Assembly (NCBI RefSeq): GCF_042649825.1
Contig: NZ_JBHSAB010000006.1
Coordinates: 1-64,000 of the forward strand
Length of the DNA stretch: 64,000 nt
Direction of reading: 5' to 3'
Origin: Legionella_C dresdenensis
GTDB taxonomy: Bacteria; Pseudomonadota; Gammaproteobacteria; Legionellales; Legionellaceae
The stretch's first letter is position 1. Each line of letters opens with the position of its first letter. The notes beneath the pieces are model-generated. The model did not search any database and had not been told where the DNA came from. It saw only the letters and a program-made list of their open reading frames with translations. Made by a program: the position numbers and the translations under genes. Shown one piece after another: positions 24,255 to 33,394 of the stretch.

Positions 24255-25060
24255 TAGTCATCCAGTTTGGCAATTACAGTATGCCCGAACTGGATATTTT
24301 TAGCTTGATTATCCAGCAGGACATAACTTAGGGCATAACTTGCAACCAGAACCGCAACCGAGATACAGCCGGCAGCAATTATTGTGCGATAACTTTTTAC
24401 TGGCTGCATTTCAATTTCAGCTTTTTCAGTATCTTTAAATAAGTGCAGTGGTTTATTGACACGGTGTTGCTGGATCAGTTGAAATAATTCTTCAATCAGA
24501 TTATCAAGCGCAAGACGGCCATCAGCCTGTTGATGATATTTACCTTCAAAGCCACTGATGAGGCAGTAATAGGCCAGTTCGATAACGTCAAGATATTGGT
24601 TTGGCCGTTCCTTGATATAGGCAATCACGTCAAAGAAGCGTTCTTCCGGACCCGTTTCATCATAGGATGAAGGCGTAAACGCGACAAATTCAGGCGCTTT
24701 ACCGTGCAGACGCAGATAGCATTTGCCTAATAGTTCATCAATCGTTGCGCACAGTAAATAATGGGCAATACAGTCAAGTTCATCGGTATAGTCTTTACCT
24801 TCCAGGCGGCTGTGAAAGGCGCGCATTTCATGTTCAATATTATCCCTGATGCTATTAATAGGCGGTACAGAAGGACTGATGCAAAGCCTTTCCATCAACG
24901 ATAACAAAGGACCTGCTGCTGCAACAAGCGGATTGGTAGTAAAAGGCGCAATAAAAAGTTTGGAACGATAATAGCCCGCAGACACTTTATTCGTGTCTGA
25001 TAATGACAGTCTGTTGACAAGGGATATTGATAATTGCCCTGCTGTCATAATCCACTCCAA
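24254..25060 (-). CDS. icmH/dotU: Dot/Icm accessory protein IcmH (DotU), TssL-like
   Basis: DotU is the inner-membrane partner of IcmF. The 268-aa protein has the DotU domain (about residues 35-210, with VAAAGPLLSLMERL, DYTDELDCIAHYLLCATIDE and FFDVIAYIKERPNQYLDVIELAYYC split over the helices) and a single C-terminal membrane anchor at about 232-252. It is the first gene of an icmH-icmF operon transcribed leftwards, away from tphA. The start may be the second Met, at residue 5. Confidence 0.94.
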   Translation of the reverse strand: MEWIMTAGQLSISLVNRLSLSDTNKVSAGYYRSKLFIAPFTTNPLVAAAGPLLSLMERLCISPSVPPINSIRDNIEHEMRAFHSRLEGKDYTDELDCIAHYLLCATIDELLGKCYLRLHGKAPEFVAFTPSSYDETGPEERFFDVIAYIKERPNQYLDVIELAYYCLISGFEGKYHQQADGRLALDNLIEELFQLIQQHRVNKPLHLFKDTEKAEIEMQPVKSYRTIIAAGCISVAVLVASYALSYVLLDNQAKNIQFGHTVIAKLDD

Positions 25061-25265
25061 ATGAACTGTAACGGTTGACTGAATGTTTCATCATAATGAA
25101 GATTTTGATAATACGTGATCTGTAGAATGTTGTCGATAACCAAAATTATGGGAGCTTTGAAGTTTGATTCAAGCGCTCCATTGGCAGGTGAGTGTATTGG
25201 CATTTTTGAGAATAAAGTGCACAATATGATTTGCTCAGTCGACTTAAATTCTGGAATATTGCATT

Positions 25266-26456
25266 ATGTTTGCCAAATTGATTCTTGCTTTAACGCCAAT
25301 GGTATTAGCTTTGCCGCTCGCAATGGATTTATATGTACCGGCAATAGCCCATATGACCCAGGAATTTCAGGCGACAGATACCCAGATGCTGTTAACCCTG
25401 AACTGGTTTATGCTTACTTCTGGATTGATGCAATTGGTGATAGGGCCGGTTTCCGACCATTATGGCCGCCGTAAAACAGCCCTGGTCATCATTGCCTGTT
25501 TTGCCGTTGCATCATTATGCTGCGGATTAAGTACGACAGTGTGGCAATTATTGTTTTTTCGTATTCTGCAAGCTGTTGGTTCGTGCGGCATGATGGTGAT
25601 TGGTTTTGCAATTGTGCGTGATTGTTATGCTGGAGATGAAAGCGCCAAGGCATACAGTTTTCTCAATGGTATGATTTCGTTTTCACCCATCTTTGCGACT
25701 TTTATCGGCAGTTATCTTGATTTGTATTTGGGGTGGTCTTATACGTTCTGGATTCTTTTATTTATTGCCGGCGCTGCTTTTTATACTATGGGAGCCTGGC
25801 TGGAAGAAACCCTGCCGGCGAATAAACGCACGCCCTTATCCGGCAAACTTTTTAAGCAATATCTGACTGTAATCCGTAATGAGGATTTTACTGTTTATAA
25901 TCTCGCTTCAGCGTTTGGGCATTGCTATCTTTATTTATTCTGTGCTTTATCGCCTTACCTGATTATGCGCTGTCTTGGTATACCGCAAACCCAATATGGT
26001 TTTTATTTCTGTTTTATGGGGATCTCATTACTGATCGGCAGTTTTATTGGTGGGCTGGTGGTCGAGCGTATCGGTATTTTCAAGACTTGTATCGCCGGTT
26101 ATTTAATTACCCTGGCAGGCGGTCTGTGGATGTGGATCTGGTATCTTTATTATGGTTTGAGTGTCCATAATTTTGTTTATCCTATGCTGCTGATTGGGAT
26201 GGGCGGCACATTCTGTATGGGCGCTGGATCAGGCGGCGCGATGGAGCCGTTTGAGGAGGCCAAGGGAACAGCAGCGGCAGCGTGCGGAGCCAGCCGTTTC
26301 TTCTTCGCTGGCATAGCCGGGTATTTTCTGATTAACAAAACAGTTACGTCCACGTTGCCGCTAGCTGTTCCAGCTGTCTTGTTCAGCTTGATCGGGTTAG
26401 CAAGCCTTGCCTGTTTTTATCGCGAAAAATGGACGGTTACACAGCCATCTGTTTGA
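25266..26456 (+). CDS. tphA: Major facilitator transporter, TphA/Bcr-CflA type
   Basis: A 396-aa MFS transporter with about twelve membrane segments. The antiporter motif A GPVSDHYGRRK follows helix 2, and the N-terminus LTPMVLALPLAMDLYVPAI is the DxxxPA-containing start typical of Bcr/CflA-type (DHA1) drug or metabolite transporters. TphA lies between icmB and icmF in L. pneumophila and is not needed for intracellular killing there. Here it is on the far side of icmH and divergent from it. The substrate is unknown. An 11-base perfect inverted repeat follows its stop. Confidence 0.85.
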   Translation: MFAKLILALTPMVLALPLAMDLYVPAIAHMTQEFQATDTQMLLTLNWFMLTSGLMQLVIGPVSDHYGRRKTALVIIACFAVASLCCGLSTTVWQLLFFRILQAVGSCGMMVIGFAIVRDCYAGDESAKAYSFLNGMISFSPIFATFIGSYLDLYLGWSYTFWILLFIAGAAFYTMGAWLEETLPANKRTPLSGKLFKQYLTVIRNEDFTVYNLASAFGHCYLYLFCALSPYLIMRCLGIPQTQYGFYFCFMGISLLIGSFIGGLVVERIGIFKTCIAGYLITLAGGLWMWIWYLYYGLSVHNFVYPMLLIGMGGTFCMGAGSGGAMEPFEEAKGTAAAACGASRFFFAGIAGYFLINKTVTSTLPLAVPAVLFSLIGLASLACFYREKWTVTQPSV

Positions 26457-26495
26457 TTGTCACGAAGTATGCCTTGAAACAACGTCGTGACAATC
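26455..26495. terminator. Bidirectional hairpin between convergent genes
   Basis: GATTGTCACGA (26455-26465) and TCGTGACAATC (26485-26495) are perfect 11-base arms around a 19-base loop. They lie between tphA (+) and the outer-membrane protein gene (-). There is no T-tract, so intrinsic termination is likely but weak. Confidence 0.55.
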
Positions 26496-26510
26496 GGCTG
26501 CAAAATTACG

Positions 26511-27266
26511 TTAACTTCCGATTTGATAGACTACCGAAAACAACAAATTGTGGCTGTCCATCCGGTTGGAGATACTGACGTTTGCTATACCTGTTGCATT
26601 ATAGATTTGCGTGGTAGTACGGCCGGTATTTTGATAAAGATAATTTAATCGGCCTTTGAGATTGGATAACAAAGGAAATGCAATGCCCGCGCCTGCTTCG
26701 AACGCGAATTTGGCATTACTGTGTCCGGATGTTTTCATACGGCCTTCTTCTGCTACATCTGAATATGCCGGATAATCATGATAATCAAGGCGGGCATAAG
26801 AGGCACCGACACCCAGTACAACTACCGGTGAAATCGCTTTATAGAATGGTTTTAGCAATGCTTCTGCCTCAATAAAACCGTTGTAGACATTCCCGCCCAT
26901 ATTGTAATTGTAATTATTAAATAACCAATCGTCATATTGCAGCACCGCGCCAGTGAAATTGGCTCGTTGGTAATAAAGCGCCGGGCCGATACTTAAGCCT
27001 TGAAGGTAAGTATTCTGGTAAACCGGTTTTTTCAGTGCGACGCCAAACATGGGAGCATGTCGGCTAGTGCGCTGGATCATGCGATCGGTTTCAAGTTCGG
27101 TAACTACATATTGGAGATTTTTGGTACCCGATTCGTATTGATAGATACCAAAAGAACCGCTCAGCAGCCAGTCAGTGAAATAACCGGCGCTATTCGCATA
27201 AGCTGTGAGCGGTAACAACATAGTTGCTGTAAATGCCTGTTTTAGCACCTTAGTCCTTGTGCGCAT
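26511..27266 (-). CDS. Outer-membrane beta-barrel protein
   Basis: About 251 aa from the ATG at 27266, which starts a signal peptide (MRTRTKVLKQAFTATMLLPL, cleavage near AYANS); an ATG nine codons upstream is possible. The mature part alternates polar and aromatic/hydrophobic residues, as in an eight- to ten-stranded barrel, and ends in LLFSVVYQIGS with strands such as LQGLSIGPALYYQR and VVVLGVGASYARLDYH. No peptidoglycan-binding domain is present. It resembles the OmpA-like barrels or porin-like proteins common in Legionella, but the exact family is not recognised. Confidence 0.75.
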   Translation of the reverse strand: MRTRTKVLKQAFTATMLLPLTAYANSAGYFTDWLLSGSFGIYQYESGTKNLQYVVTELETDRMIQRTSRHAPMFGVALKKPVYQNTYLQGLSIGPALYYQRANFTGAVLQYDDWLFNNYNYNMGGNVYNGFIEAEALLKPFYKAISPVVVLGVGASYARLDYHDYPAYSDVAEEGRMKTSGHSNAKFAFEAGAGIAFPLLSNLKGRLNYLYQNTGRTTTQIYNATGIANVSISNRMDSHNLLFSVVYQIGS

Positions 27267-27311
27267 TTCTATCCTTAAAAGCGTATTACCCAACTTTTTA
27301 TTAAAACATAT

Positions 27312-27806
27312 TTACTGCTGGTTGTTCAACAACCCACAACCAATGCGAGCGCCGCCACCGCCAAGAGGAGGGGTATCACTGTAATTATCGCCGCCTTGAT
27401 GAATCATCAATGCCAGATCTTTTAAATCGCTGGTTTTCAGACGCGGCGCCAGTAATGGTGTATTGGCTGTTCCATCAAGGCTGAATAATACCGGCAAATC
27501 GCCTAAATGACCTTCCCCGTAAGGGCCCTGGTGGCTATTCGTGTGTTTGGGATCATAATGCCCGCCGGCAGCCATCCCGGCATCGCTGCAATTCGCAGTC
27601 TGGTGCAGATGAAAACCATGTGCGCCCACCGGCAAACCATTGAGGTTAGGTTTAATCAGCAGGCCATACGGCGTATCGCTGAACACAACTGTGCCCAAGG
27701 CCGTTTTATTATTGTCTGTACTGTAGACCATTGTTGTGATGTCGGCCGCAATAGTTTGCGTTGCCAATAATAATGAACCCATCAGCATGCTATATTTCAT
27801 AGTCAT
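27312..27806 (-). CDS. sodC: Periplasmic Cu/Zn superoxide dismutase
   Basis: SodC turns superoxide into hydrogen peroxide and oxygen in the periplasm and protects against host oxidative attack. The 164-aa precursor has a signal peptide (about residues 1-21) and the metal ligands in order: His66 and His68 (GFHLHQ), His83 (GGHYDP), His92 and His100 (HQGPYGEGH), Asp103 (GDLP) and His136 (MIHQGGDNYSD). Cys73 and Cys157 can form the structural disulfide. AAGGAGGT precedes the start. It follows the patatin-like gene by 12 bases on the same strand, probably as one operon. Confidence 0.95.
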   Translation of the reverse strand: MTMKYSMLMGSLLLATQTIAADITTMVYSTDNNKTALGTVVFSDTPYGLLIKPNLNGLPVGAHGFHLHQTANCSDAGMAAGGHYDPKHTNSHQGPYGEGHLGDLPVLFSLDGTANTPLLAPRLKTSDLKDLALMIHQGGDNYSDTPPLGGGGARIGCGLLNNQQ

Positions 27807-27818
27807 ATCATTACCTCC

Positions 27819-29036
27819 TTAATGTTGTTCAAAATATTCCGATTCAACGCCATAAATAGAACAAGCAAGTAATTTATTGGATTTCTTTTCCCAATCTGGC
27901 TTACTGAGTACTTCGATGGCATTCTGGTAACCGGTTTCCATACGCAAATTGACTACCGAGCGAATAAAATTATAGTCTTTGAACGAGTGCGAAAAGGGTG
28001 TGCCATTGTAAATCACATGCACCACGCTAAACCGTTTGGCGTGACCTAAATCAAGGATTTGTTGTACGCGAGGATCTTTTCTGGCCTCAGGGGTTAATTT
28101 CTCGCCTAAAAACTGAATTGCTGCCTGTAAATTCTGTCGGCTGGTATAAACATTGGTTAACCGGCGTGAATGGCTGGCATAGCGGATATCTTTCTGACGC
28201 TCATCGACCTGATCCAGGGTATGTGGTAAATGGCCTTTCAGGCTGAAGCAGTCAACGACAAAACACAAGGTATCCAGTTCCGGCAGAGCGTCCAGAACCG
28301 TAACCAGCGGCGTGTTGGCATAAATGCCGCCGTCCCAGTAATAGTCTTCACCGATTTTAATTGCCGGCAACCCGGGCGGTAAAGCGCCGCTTGCCATGAT
28401 ATGTTCCGGTGTAATGGTCATTAACTGATTATTAAAAAACTCCATCTCGCCAGTGGCAATATTAACCGCTCCGAGGCAGAGAGTGACTTCTTTGCTATTG
28501 ATGCGATCAAAGTCAATCAGATTTTCAAGCGTGCTGCGTAACTCGGAGGTATCATAATAACTGAGCTTGTCCGGTGTATCGTTAGTAAATAAACCGGGCG
28601 GCATGATACGTGGTTTAAAAAAACCGTCAACGCCATGCATTATGGTATGAAAAGCGCCTGACTGGTTATGAAGATGATGGGCAATATCATTATTACCAAG
28701 GCTTTGGCACAGGAAGTCAGACCAGAGTTTAGGCGTAATCGTATTCCAAAAGGTTAATAATTTATCAATTTGCTGACCAGGCGGATTCCCGGCAATAATA
28801 GAACTATTGATTGCGCCGATTGATACGCCGGCAAGAAAATTCGGAACATAGCCGCGCTCGTGGATTGCCTTATAGGCGCCTACCTGGTAAGCGCCCAGGG
28901 CGCCGCCACCCTGAAAAACGCAGGCGATACGATCATAGTGCTGCTTTTCCTGTAGGCAATCGGCCGGTTTGTTTATGTGAGACAGCGCTTTTTTAACATG
29001 TTTTTTCGCCTTTTTGGCGTTATTTTGTTTTGCCAT
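27819..29036 (-). CDS. Patatin-like phospholipase
   Basis: A 405-aa patatin-family lipid acyl hydrolase. The glycine-rich oxyanion loop GGGALG is at residues 43-48, the nucleophile in GVSIG at Ser72, and the catalytic Asp in DGGIYANTP at Asp235. The first 20 residues are very lysine-rich (KQNNAKKAKKHVKKALS) and there is no signal peptide. Several Legionella patatin-like proteins are phospholipases A or Dot/Icm effectors (VipD); this one lacks VipD's long C-terminal domain and resembles the housekeeping bacterial type with an extended C-terminal region. It is the first gene of a pair with sodC. Confidence 0.88.
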   Translation of the reverse strand: MAKQNNAKKAKKHVKKALSHINKPADCLQEKQHYDRIACVFQGGGALGAYQVGAYKAIHERGYVPNFLAGVSIGAINSSIIAGNPPGQQIDKLLTFWNTITPKLWSDFLCQSLGNNDIAHHLHNQSGAFHTIMHGVDGFFKPRIMPPGLFTNDTPDKLSYYDTSELRSTLENLIDFDRINSKEVTLCLGAVNIATGEMEFFNNQLMTITPEHIMASGALPPGLPAIKIGEDYYWDGGIYANTPLVTVLDALPELDTLCFVVDCFSLKGHLPHTLDQVDERQKDIRYASHSRRLTNVYTSRQNLQAAIQFLGEKLTPEARKDPRVQQILDLGHAKRFSVVHVIYNGTPFSHSFKDYNFIRSVVNLRMETGYQNAIEVLSKPDWEKKSNKLLACSIYGVESEYFEQH

Positions 29037-29112
29037 AATAATGTTCCTGCGTCCTGCATTACATTAGTATATAGCGGATTAATAATATTTGCGCGTAAAA
29101 AAGCTGCCAGCC

Positions 29113-29889
29113 TTAAACATAAGTTGCTACTGCCGCCATTAATAAAAAGCCGATAATCACAAAACTGTAATCACGCAGGTTGCAGCAACGTTCAACCATG
29201 ACACAGCGCTCAAGTCCATGCAGAGTGCCAAGATACAGGAACGTACCTGCTGACGCGGCAATCAGGATTGGGTCAAATAAGGAGTTGGTTTCTATACCGC
29301 GGCCAAAATACCAGCCGATAAAAATACCAAGCGGGGTCATCATGCTGAATGAAAGAAAGAAAATCAGGCTTTGTGCGCGGCTTAATGAACTTTTGTTGAG
29401 CTGGACTGCAATGGCAAAGCTTTCAGCCCATTTATGGGTAATAATCGCCAGAAACAGCATAATAACTACTGAATTGCTGTGATTGACCCCAAGTGCCGCT
29501 CCCAGCATTAAGGAGTGAATTGAAAGCATTGCCCAGGCTAAAATCGCAAAGGACGGATGGGTGGTATCGTTATGATGATACAGTTCTTTTCCCAGATGCT
29601 CAAACCAGAGAAAAAATAAAAAGACCGCGCCAGTAATGATAAAGGCAAAAGGATAATGGTAGCCTTCAGCAGTAAATAAGGAATTAGCCTCCGGCAGCAT
29701 ATGCAATAAAGCAGCGCCCAGAAACACACCGGTTGCCAATGTCTCACCGATGGGGAAATCAATGTGATCTTCATTTTCAAGGCGCTTTTTAAAAGGATAC
29801 CAGCCTGCTGACAGAATAACGGCAACGATGGCAATAGCAAACACTAATTTTAATGACGAGGCCGTAGCCAACAGGTTTATTTCATTCAT
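29113..29889 (-). CDS. ZIP-family metal transporter
   Basis: A 258-aa membrane protein with about eight segments and the ZIP signature histidines: SIHSLMLGAALG in one helix and ITHKWAESFAIA in the next, the pair that lines the metal path in ZIP proteins. A first-loop ETLATGVFLGAALLHMLPE is also typical. It probably brings Zn2+ (or Fe2+/Mn2+) into the cell. The upstream gene on the same strand is a CDF exporter, so uptake and efflux genes are paired. About 100 bases separate them, and a small frame-disrupted ORF may lie there. Confidence 0.88.
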   Translation of the reverse strand: MNEINLLATASSLKLVFAIAIVAVILSAGWYPFKKRLENEDHIDFPIGETLATGVFLGAALLHMLPEANSLFTAEGYHYPFAFIITGAVFLFFLWFEHLGKELYHHNDTTHPSFAILAWAMLSIHSLMLGAALGVNHSNSVVIMLFLAIITHKWAESFAIAVQLNKSSLSRAQSLIFFLSFSMMTPLGIFIGWYFGRGIETNSLFDPILIAASAGTFLYLGTLHGLERCVMVERCCNLRDYSFVIIGFLLMAAVATYV

Positions 29890-29989
29890 ACCGTATTTAC
29901 AGGTTGCTGATTCAGGAAGTGAATAATATTTTCACAGACGGTATTAAGCAAGCGTTTTCTTGCAGCAACGCTCGCCCAGTGCAACAATA

Positions 29990-31132
29990 TCAGGTTTGCT
30001 CATTTGTTATAACCTTTACCTTATTGTAAATTCTGATTTCAACAATATCGGGGTACGCTGCCAGTTCAGATTGTATCTGCTGATATACAGGCAAGCTTTC
30101 AGCAGTCAATTGTTGACAGATTAAGTCGATTCGCAATTTCCCATCATGATAATGCAGATTCCAGGACATGATCTCGGGAAACAGCGTTTTCCAGTGGGTA
30201 AACAGTTTGTCCTCAAGTTCCTGACGGTTGGGCAGGTGATATGACGGGCAGTTTTCTTCATCGTCTTCCGGATCAACATGGACGGTAACGTCTTCAACAT
30301 GCTGCATTTTGTTGATCAGAGCGCGGTGGACATGTTGCGCGACATAATGGCCTTCCGAAACGGAAAGATAGGGTGCAACCTGGATATGAACATCGACAAA
30401 AATATCATGTCCCATAAACCGGCTGCGTAGCTGGTGGATTTTTTTTACACCTTTGACCTGTTTGATAATATTTTCGATTTCTTCCAGAGTCTTAGGATCA
30501 GCTGCGGTATCAACCAGTTCCTTGACGCTGTTCCAGGCATAATCTACTCCCATTTTTATGATCATGGCACCGACAATAACTGCGGCAATCGCATCAAAAT
30601 AAATATAGCCGGCCAGACTGGCTGCAAGGCCGATAACAACGACAATCGATGAGGCAGCATCAGAACGGTGGTGCCAGGCATTGGCAATGACCAACGCCGA
30701 TTTTATTTTTTCACCCACATGCCTGGTGTAATGAAATAACGCTTCATTGGCTAATATCGAAAAGACGGCAATGGGAAGCGCAATCCAGCCTGGTTTATCA
30801 TGACTGGCATGGATTAATTCATCACAGGCATCCCATGCAATGCCGATACCGGCCAGGATCAGAAGCAAAGATAACAGTAAGGTTGCCGCAGTTTCGATGC
30901 GCTGATGGCCATATGGGTGTGAGTCGTCCGCATCCTGGCTGCCGTATTTGGACGCGAACAGCACCATGGCATCGGTTAACAGATCCGAGATTGAATGAAA
31001 CCCGTCTGCTACGAGGGCGTGCGAGTGAAACCAGAAACCGCCAACGAGTTTGATTATGCCCAGGAGAGCATTCATCGCAGCGCCAATCAAGGTAATTTTT
31101 TTTGCTTGCCAATAGCGTTCCGAGCTGGCCAT
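29990..31132 (-). CDS. Cation diffusion facilitator (Zn2+/Fe2+ efflux)
   Basis: A 380-aa CDF transporter of the FieF/MamM type: six membrane segments in residues 1-215, with DGFHSISDLLTD (metal-site Asp) in helix 2, HPYGHQRIET after helix 2 and the cytoplasmic domain from about 215 (FVDVHIQVAPYLSVSEGHYV). Beyond the usual C-terminal domain it has about 80 extra residues (from about 300) which resemble a second ferredoxin-like fold. It exports divalent cations in exchange for protons. It is followed by a ZIP importer on the same strand. Confidence 0.9.
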   Translation of the reverse strand: MASSERYWQAKKITLIGAAMNALLGIIKLVGGFWFHSHALVADGFHSISDLLTDAMVLFASKYGSQDADDSHPYGHQRIETAATLLLSLLLILAGIGIAWDACDELIHASHDKPGWIALPIAVFSILANEALFHYTRHVGEKIKSALVIANAWHHRSDAASSIVVVIGLAASLAGYIYFDAIAAVIVGAMIIKMGVDYAWNSVKELVDTAADPKTLEEIENIIKQVKGVKKIHQLRSRFMGHDIFVDVHIQVAPYLSVSEGHYVAQHVHRALINKMQHVEDVTVHVDPEDDEENCPSYHLPNRQELEDKLFTHWKTLFPEIMSWNLHYHDGKLRIDLICQQLTAESLPVYQQIQSELAAYPDIVEIRIYNKVKVITNEQT

Positions 31133-31203
31133 TATTTAACGGTATGGTTAAAAAACAATTTGTTATGGTAGCAATATCAGATTATCCATGCAATCGTTTG
31201 CTT

Positions 31204-31226
31204 TTGCCAAACGACCCAGCCTAACC
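31204..31226. repeat. Decayed family A palindrome at the recG 3' end
   Basis: On the - strand GGTTAGGCTGGGTCGTTTGGC resembles GTAGGTTGGGTCGTTTGAC with several changes. The TAG within it is the recG stop codon. Confidence 0.45.
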
Positions 31227-33293
31227 TTGCAAAAACTGTTCAAACTCACCTAGCCAACGCTTGGCAATAGTTTGCGCCAGTACCGGATCATCTTGAACCA
31301 ATTGCTTGGCTGTTACACCCACCGCAGGTAATAAATAGCCGTCACGCTGCAAGTTGGCGATTTTAAACTGTCGATAACCAGTCTGCCGTGTGCCCAACAC
31401 TTCACCGGCACCTCGAAGCTGTAAATCCTTTTCTGCAATTACAAACCCATCTGTGGTGGCTCGCATTACCCGTAATCGCTCCGAGCCAACCTGCGACAAC
31501 GGATTTTGGTATAAAAGCAGGCAATGCGACACGGTATGCCCACGGCCAACCCGGCCGCGTAATTGATGCAACTGCGCGAGTCCAAGGCGTTCGGCATTTT
31601 CGATGATCATCAGGCTGGCATTGGGTACATCAACGCCGACTTCAATAACCGTAGTTGCAACCAGCAAATCCAGTTCCCCTCCTTTGAACGCTGCCATAGT
31701 CGCTTCTTTTTCAACAGGTTTCATCCGGCCATGTACCAGACCTACGCGGGCATGGAGAAGTTGTTGCTGCAGCGTTTCAGCCGTTAAGGTTGCTGCCGTG
31801 CATTGCAGTTTTTCCGATTCTTCAATAAGGGTACATACCCAGTATGCCTGGCAGCCGGTGCTGATTGCACTGCTTAAGCGCTCAATTATCAATTCGCGTT
31901 TGTCCTGATTAATGACTACGGTATTAACCGGTGTTCGGCCTGGTGGTAATTCATTAATAATTGAAATATCCAGATGAGCAAATTGAGTCATGGCCAACGT
32001 GCGGGGGATAGGGGTCGCGGTCATTAATAATTGATGCGGCGTTAAGCCGTCTTTCTGGCCTTTTTGTTGTAACAGCAAGCGCTGCTCTACGCCAAAACGA
32101 TGTTGTTCATCAATGATAACCACTCCGAGCTTATGAAATTCTACCGATTCCTGAAATAATGCATGGGTGCCGATTAACAGCTGGCATTCATTATTTAACA
32201 CTTTTTCCAATGTTTCCCGACGTTCACGGATTTTCATTTTTCCGCTTAAACGGCCGCATTGAATGCCCAAGGGCTCGAACCAACGGGCAAAGTTTATGGC
32301 GTGTTGTTCGCTTAATAGTTCTGTCGGCGCCATCAAGGCGGCCTGATAGCCGTTTCCTATGGCTTGCAAGGCCGCAATCGCTGCAACAGTCGTTTTGCCG
32401 CAGCCGACATCTCCCTGAACCAGACGCAGCATGGGTTTATTTTGATTCAAATCTGCAATAATTTCGTCAGCCACGCGCTGCTGGGCACTGGTTAACGCAA
32501 AAGGCAACAGATTGGTAAACCGGTTTTGCAGTTCCGGTTGCGGCGGAATTATGGGCGCTTGTAATCGAGTGCGTTCCTTTCGGGCAAATTGCATACTCAG
32601 ACGCTGGGCAACCAGTTCATCAAATACCATGCGTTGCAGAGCCGGGTGTTTGCCTTCCTCCAGTGCCTGAATGGAAATATCTGGCGGTGGATTGTGGAGT
32701 AGATTGACGGCATCGGCCAGCGGAGGAAAATTATTTTGCTGCAATTGTTGGGAGCTTAACCACTCAAGTTCAGCCAGTGCCGGCGTTACCTGATCCAGGG
32801 CTATTTTTACCAGTTGTCTGAGCCGGGATTGCGTGAGGCCTTCAGTGACGGGATAAATTGGAGTTAAGGTTTCCTCCATTACTAACTGACCGTCATCACT
32901 CAATAAACGATATTCAGGATGAATCATTTCGAGCTGATTGGCGAATTCACGCACCTCACCAAAGGCACGAATCCCGGTTGATTCATTTAAGGATTTAACC
33001 TGCTGTTTGTTGAAGTGAAAAAAGCGTAAGCGAATGATCCCGGTTTTATCTTCCACATAACAATAGAGCATCATCCGTTTGCCGTATTTCACTTCGGTTT
33101 TACAGACCTGTCCCGCAATGACGCAGTAGTCATTGACCCGCAGATCACGCACAGGCGTAATTCGTGTCCTGTCCTGATAGCGATAGGGCAAATGAAACAG
33201 TAAATCGGCAATAGTATGGATGCCGCATTTTGCCAGTTTTCCTGCCAGAGCAGGTCCAACACCTGGAAGTGTTTCACAAGATTGAGACAGCAC
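31221..33293 (-). CDS. recG: ATP-dependent DNA helicase RecG
   Basis: RecG remodels stalled replication forks and branch-migrates Holliday junctions. The 690-aa protein has the wedge/OB domain (about residues 1-190, starting LPGVGPALAGKLAKCGI), Walker A GDVGCGKT, DEQH in motif II (VVIIDEQHRFGVEQR), the SAT-like motif MTATPIPRTLA and, near the end, QLRGRVGRG. Length matches the family. Its TAG stop lies in a decayed family A repeat. The gene is divergent from the PerM-family gene. Confidence 0.96.
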   Translation of the reverse strand: MLSQSCETLPGVGPALAGKLAKCGIHTIADLLFHLPYRYQDRTRITPVRDLRVNDYCVIAGQVCKTEVKYGKRMMLYCYVEDKTGIIRLRFFHFNKQQVKSLNESTGIRAFGEVREFANQLEMIHPEYRLLSDDGQLVMEETLTPIYPVTEGLTQSRLRQLVKIALDQVTPALAELEWLSSQQLQQNNFPPLADAVNLLHNPPPDISIQALEEGKHPALQRMVFDELVAQRLSMQFARKERTRLQAPIIPPQPELQNRFTNLLPFALTSAQQRVADEIIADLNQNKPMLRLVQGDVGCGKTTVAAIAALQAIGNGYQAALMAPTELLSEQHAINFARWFEPLGIQCGRLSGKMKIRERRETLEKVLNNECQLLIGTHALFQESVEFHKLGVVIIDEQHRFGVEQRLLLQQKGQKDGLTPHQLLMTATPIPRTLAMTQFAHLDISIINELPPGRTPVNTVVINQDKRELIIERLSSAISTGCQAYWVCTLIEESEKLQCTAATLTAETLQQQLLHARVGLVHGRMKPVEKEATMAAFKGGELDLLVATTVIEVGVDVPNASLMIIENAERLGLAQLHQLRGRVGRGHTVSHCLLLYQNPLSQVGSERLRVMRATTDGFVIAEKDLQLRGAGEVLGTRQTGYRQFKIANLQRDGYLLPAVGVTAKQLVQDDPVLAQTIAKRWLGEFEQFLQG

Positions 33294-33340
33294 GGTATGA
33301 TATGTTGAATTGAAAGTATTGATAATAGCAGGAAATTTGC

Positions 33341-33364
33341 CGGTTGGGTCATTTCGGCCAACAA
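33341..33364. repeat. Decayed family A palindrome in the recG-perM promoter region
   Basis: CCGGTTGGGTCATTTCGGCCAACAAA matches the family pattern GGTTGGGTC...GGCCAACA with a few mismatches. It lies between divergent genes, so any promoters there must flank it. Confidence 0.5.
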
Positions 33365-33394
33365 AAGTTGGTTGAAGAATTGTGGAGCAGGGTT

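Noticed and set aside
25115..25474. A 119-aa frame overlapping the start of tphA.
   Set aside because: It runs out of frame into the well supported transporter gene and shows no protein-like pattern.
27819..29036. Patatin-like protein as a VipD-type Dot/Icm effector.
   Set aside because: It lacks the long Rab5-binding C-terminal part of VipD and pairs with sodC; a housekeeping phospholipase is more likely, though translocation is not excluded.
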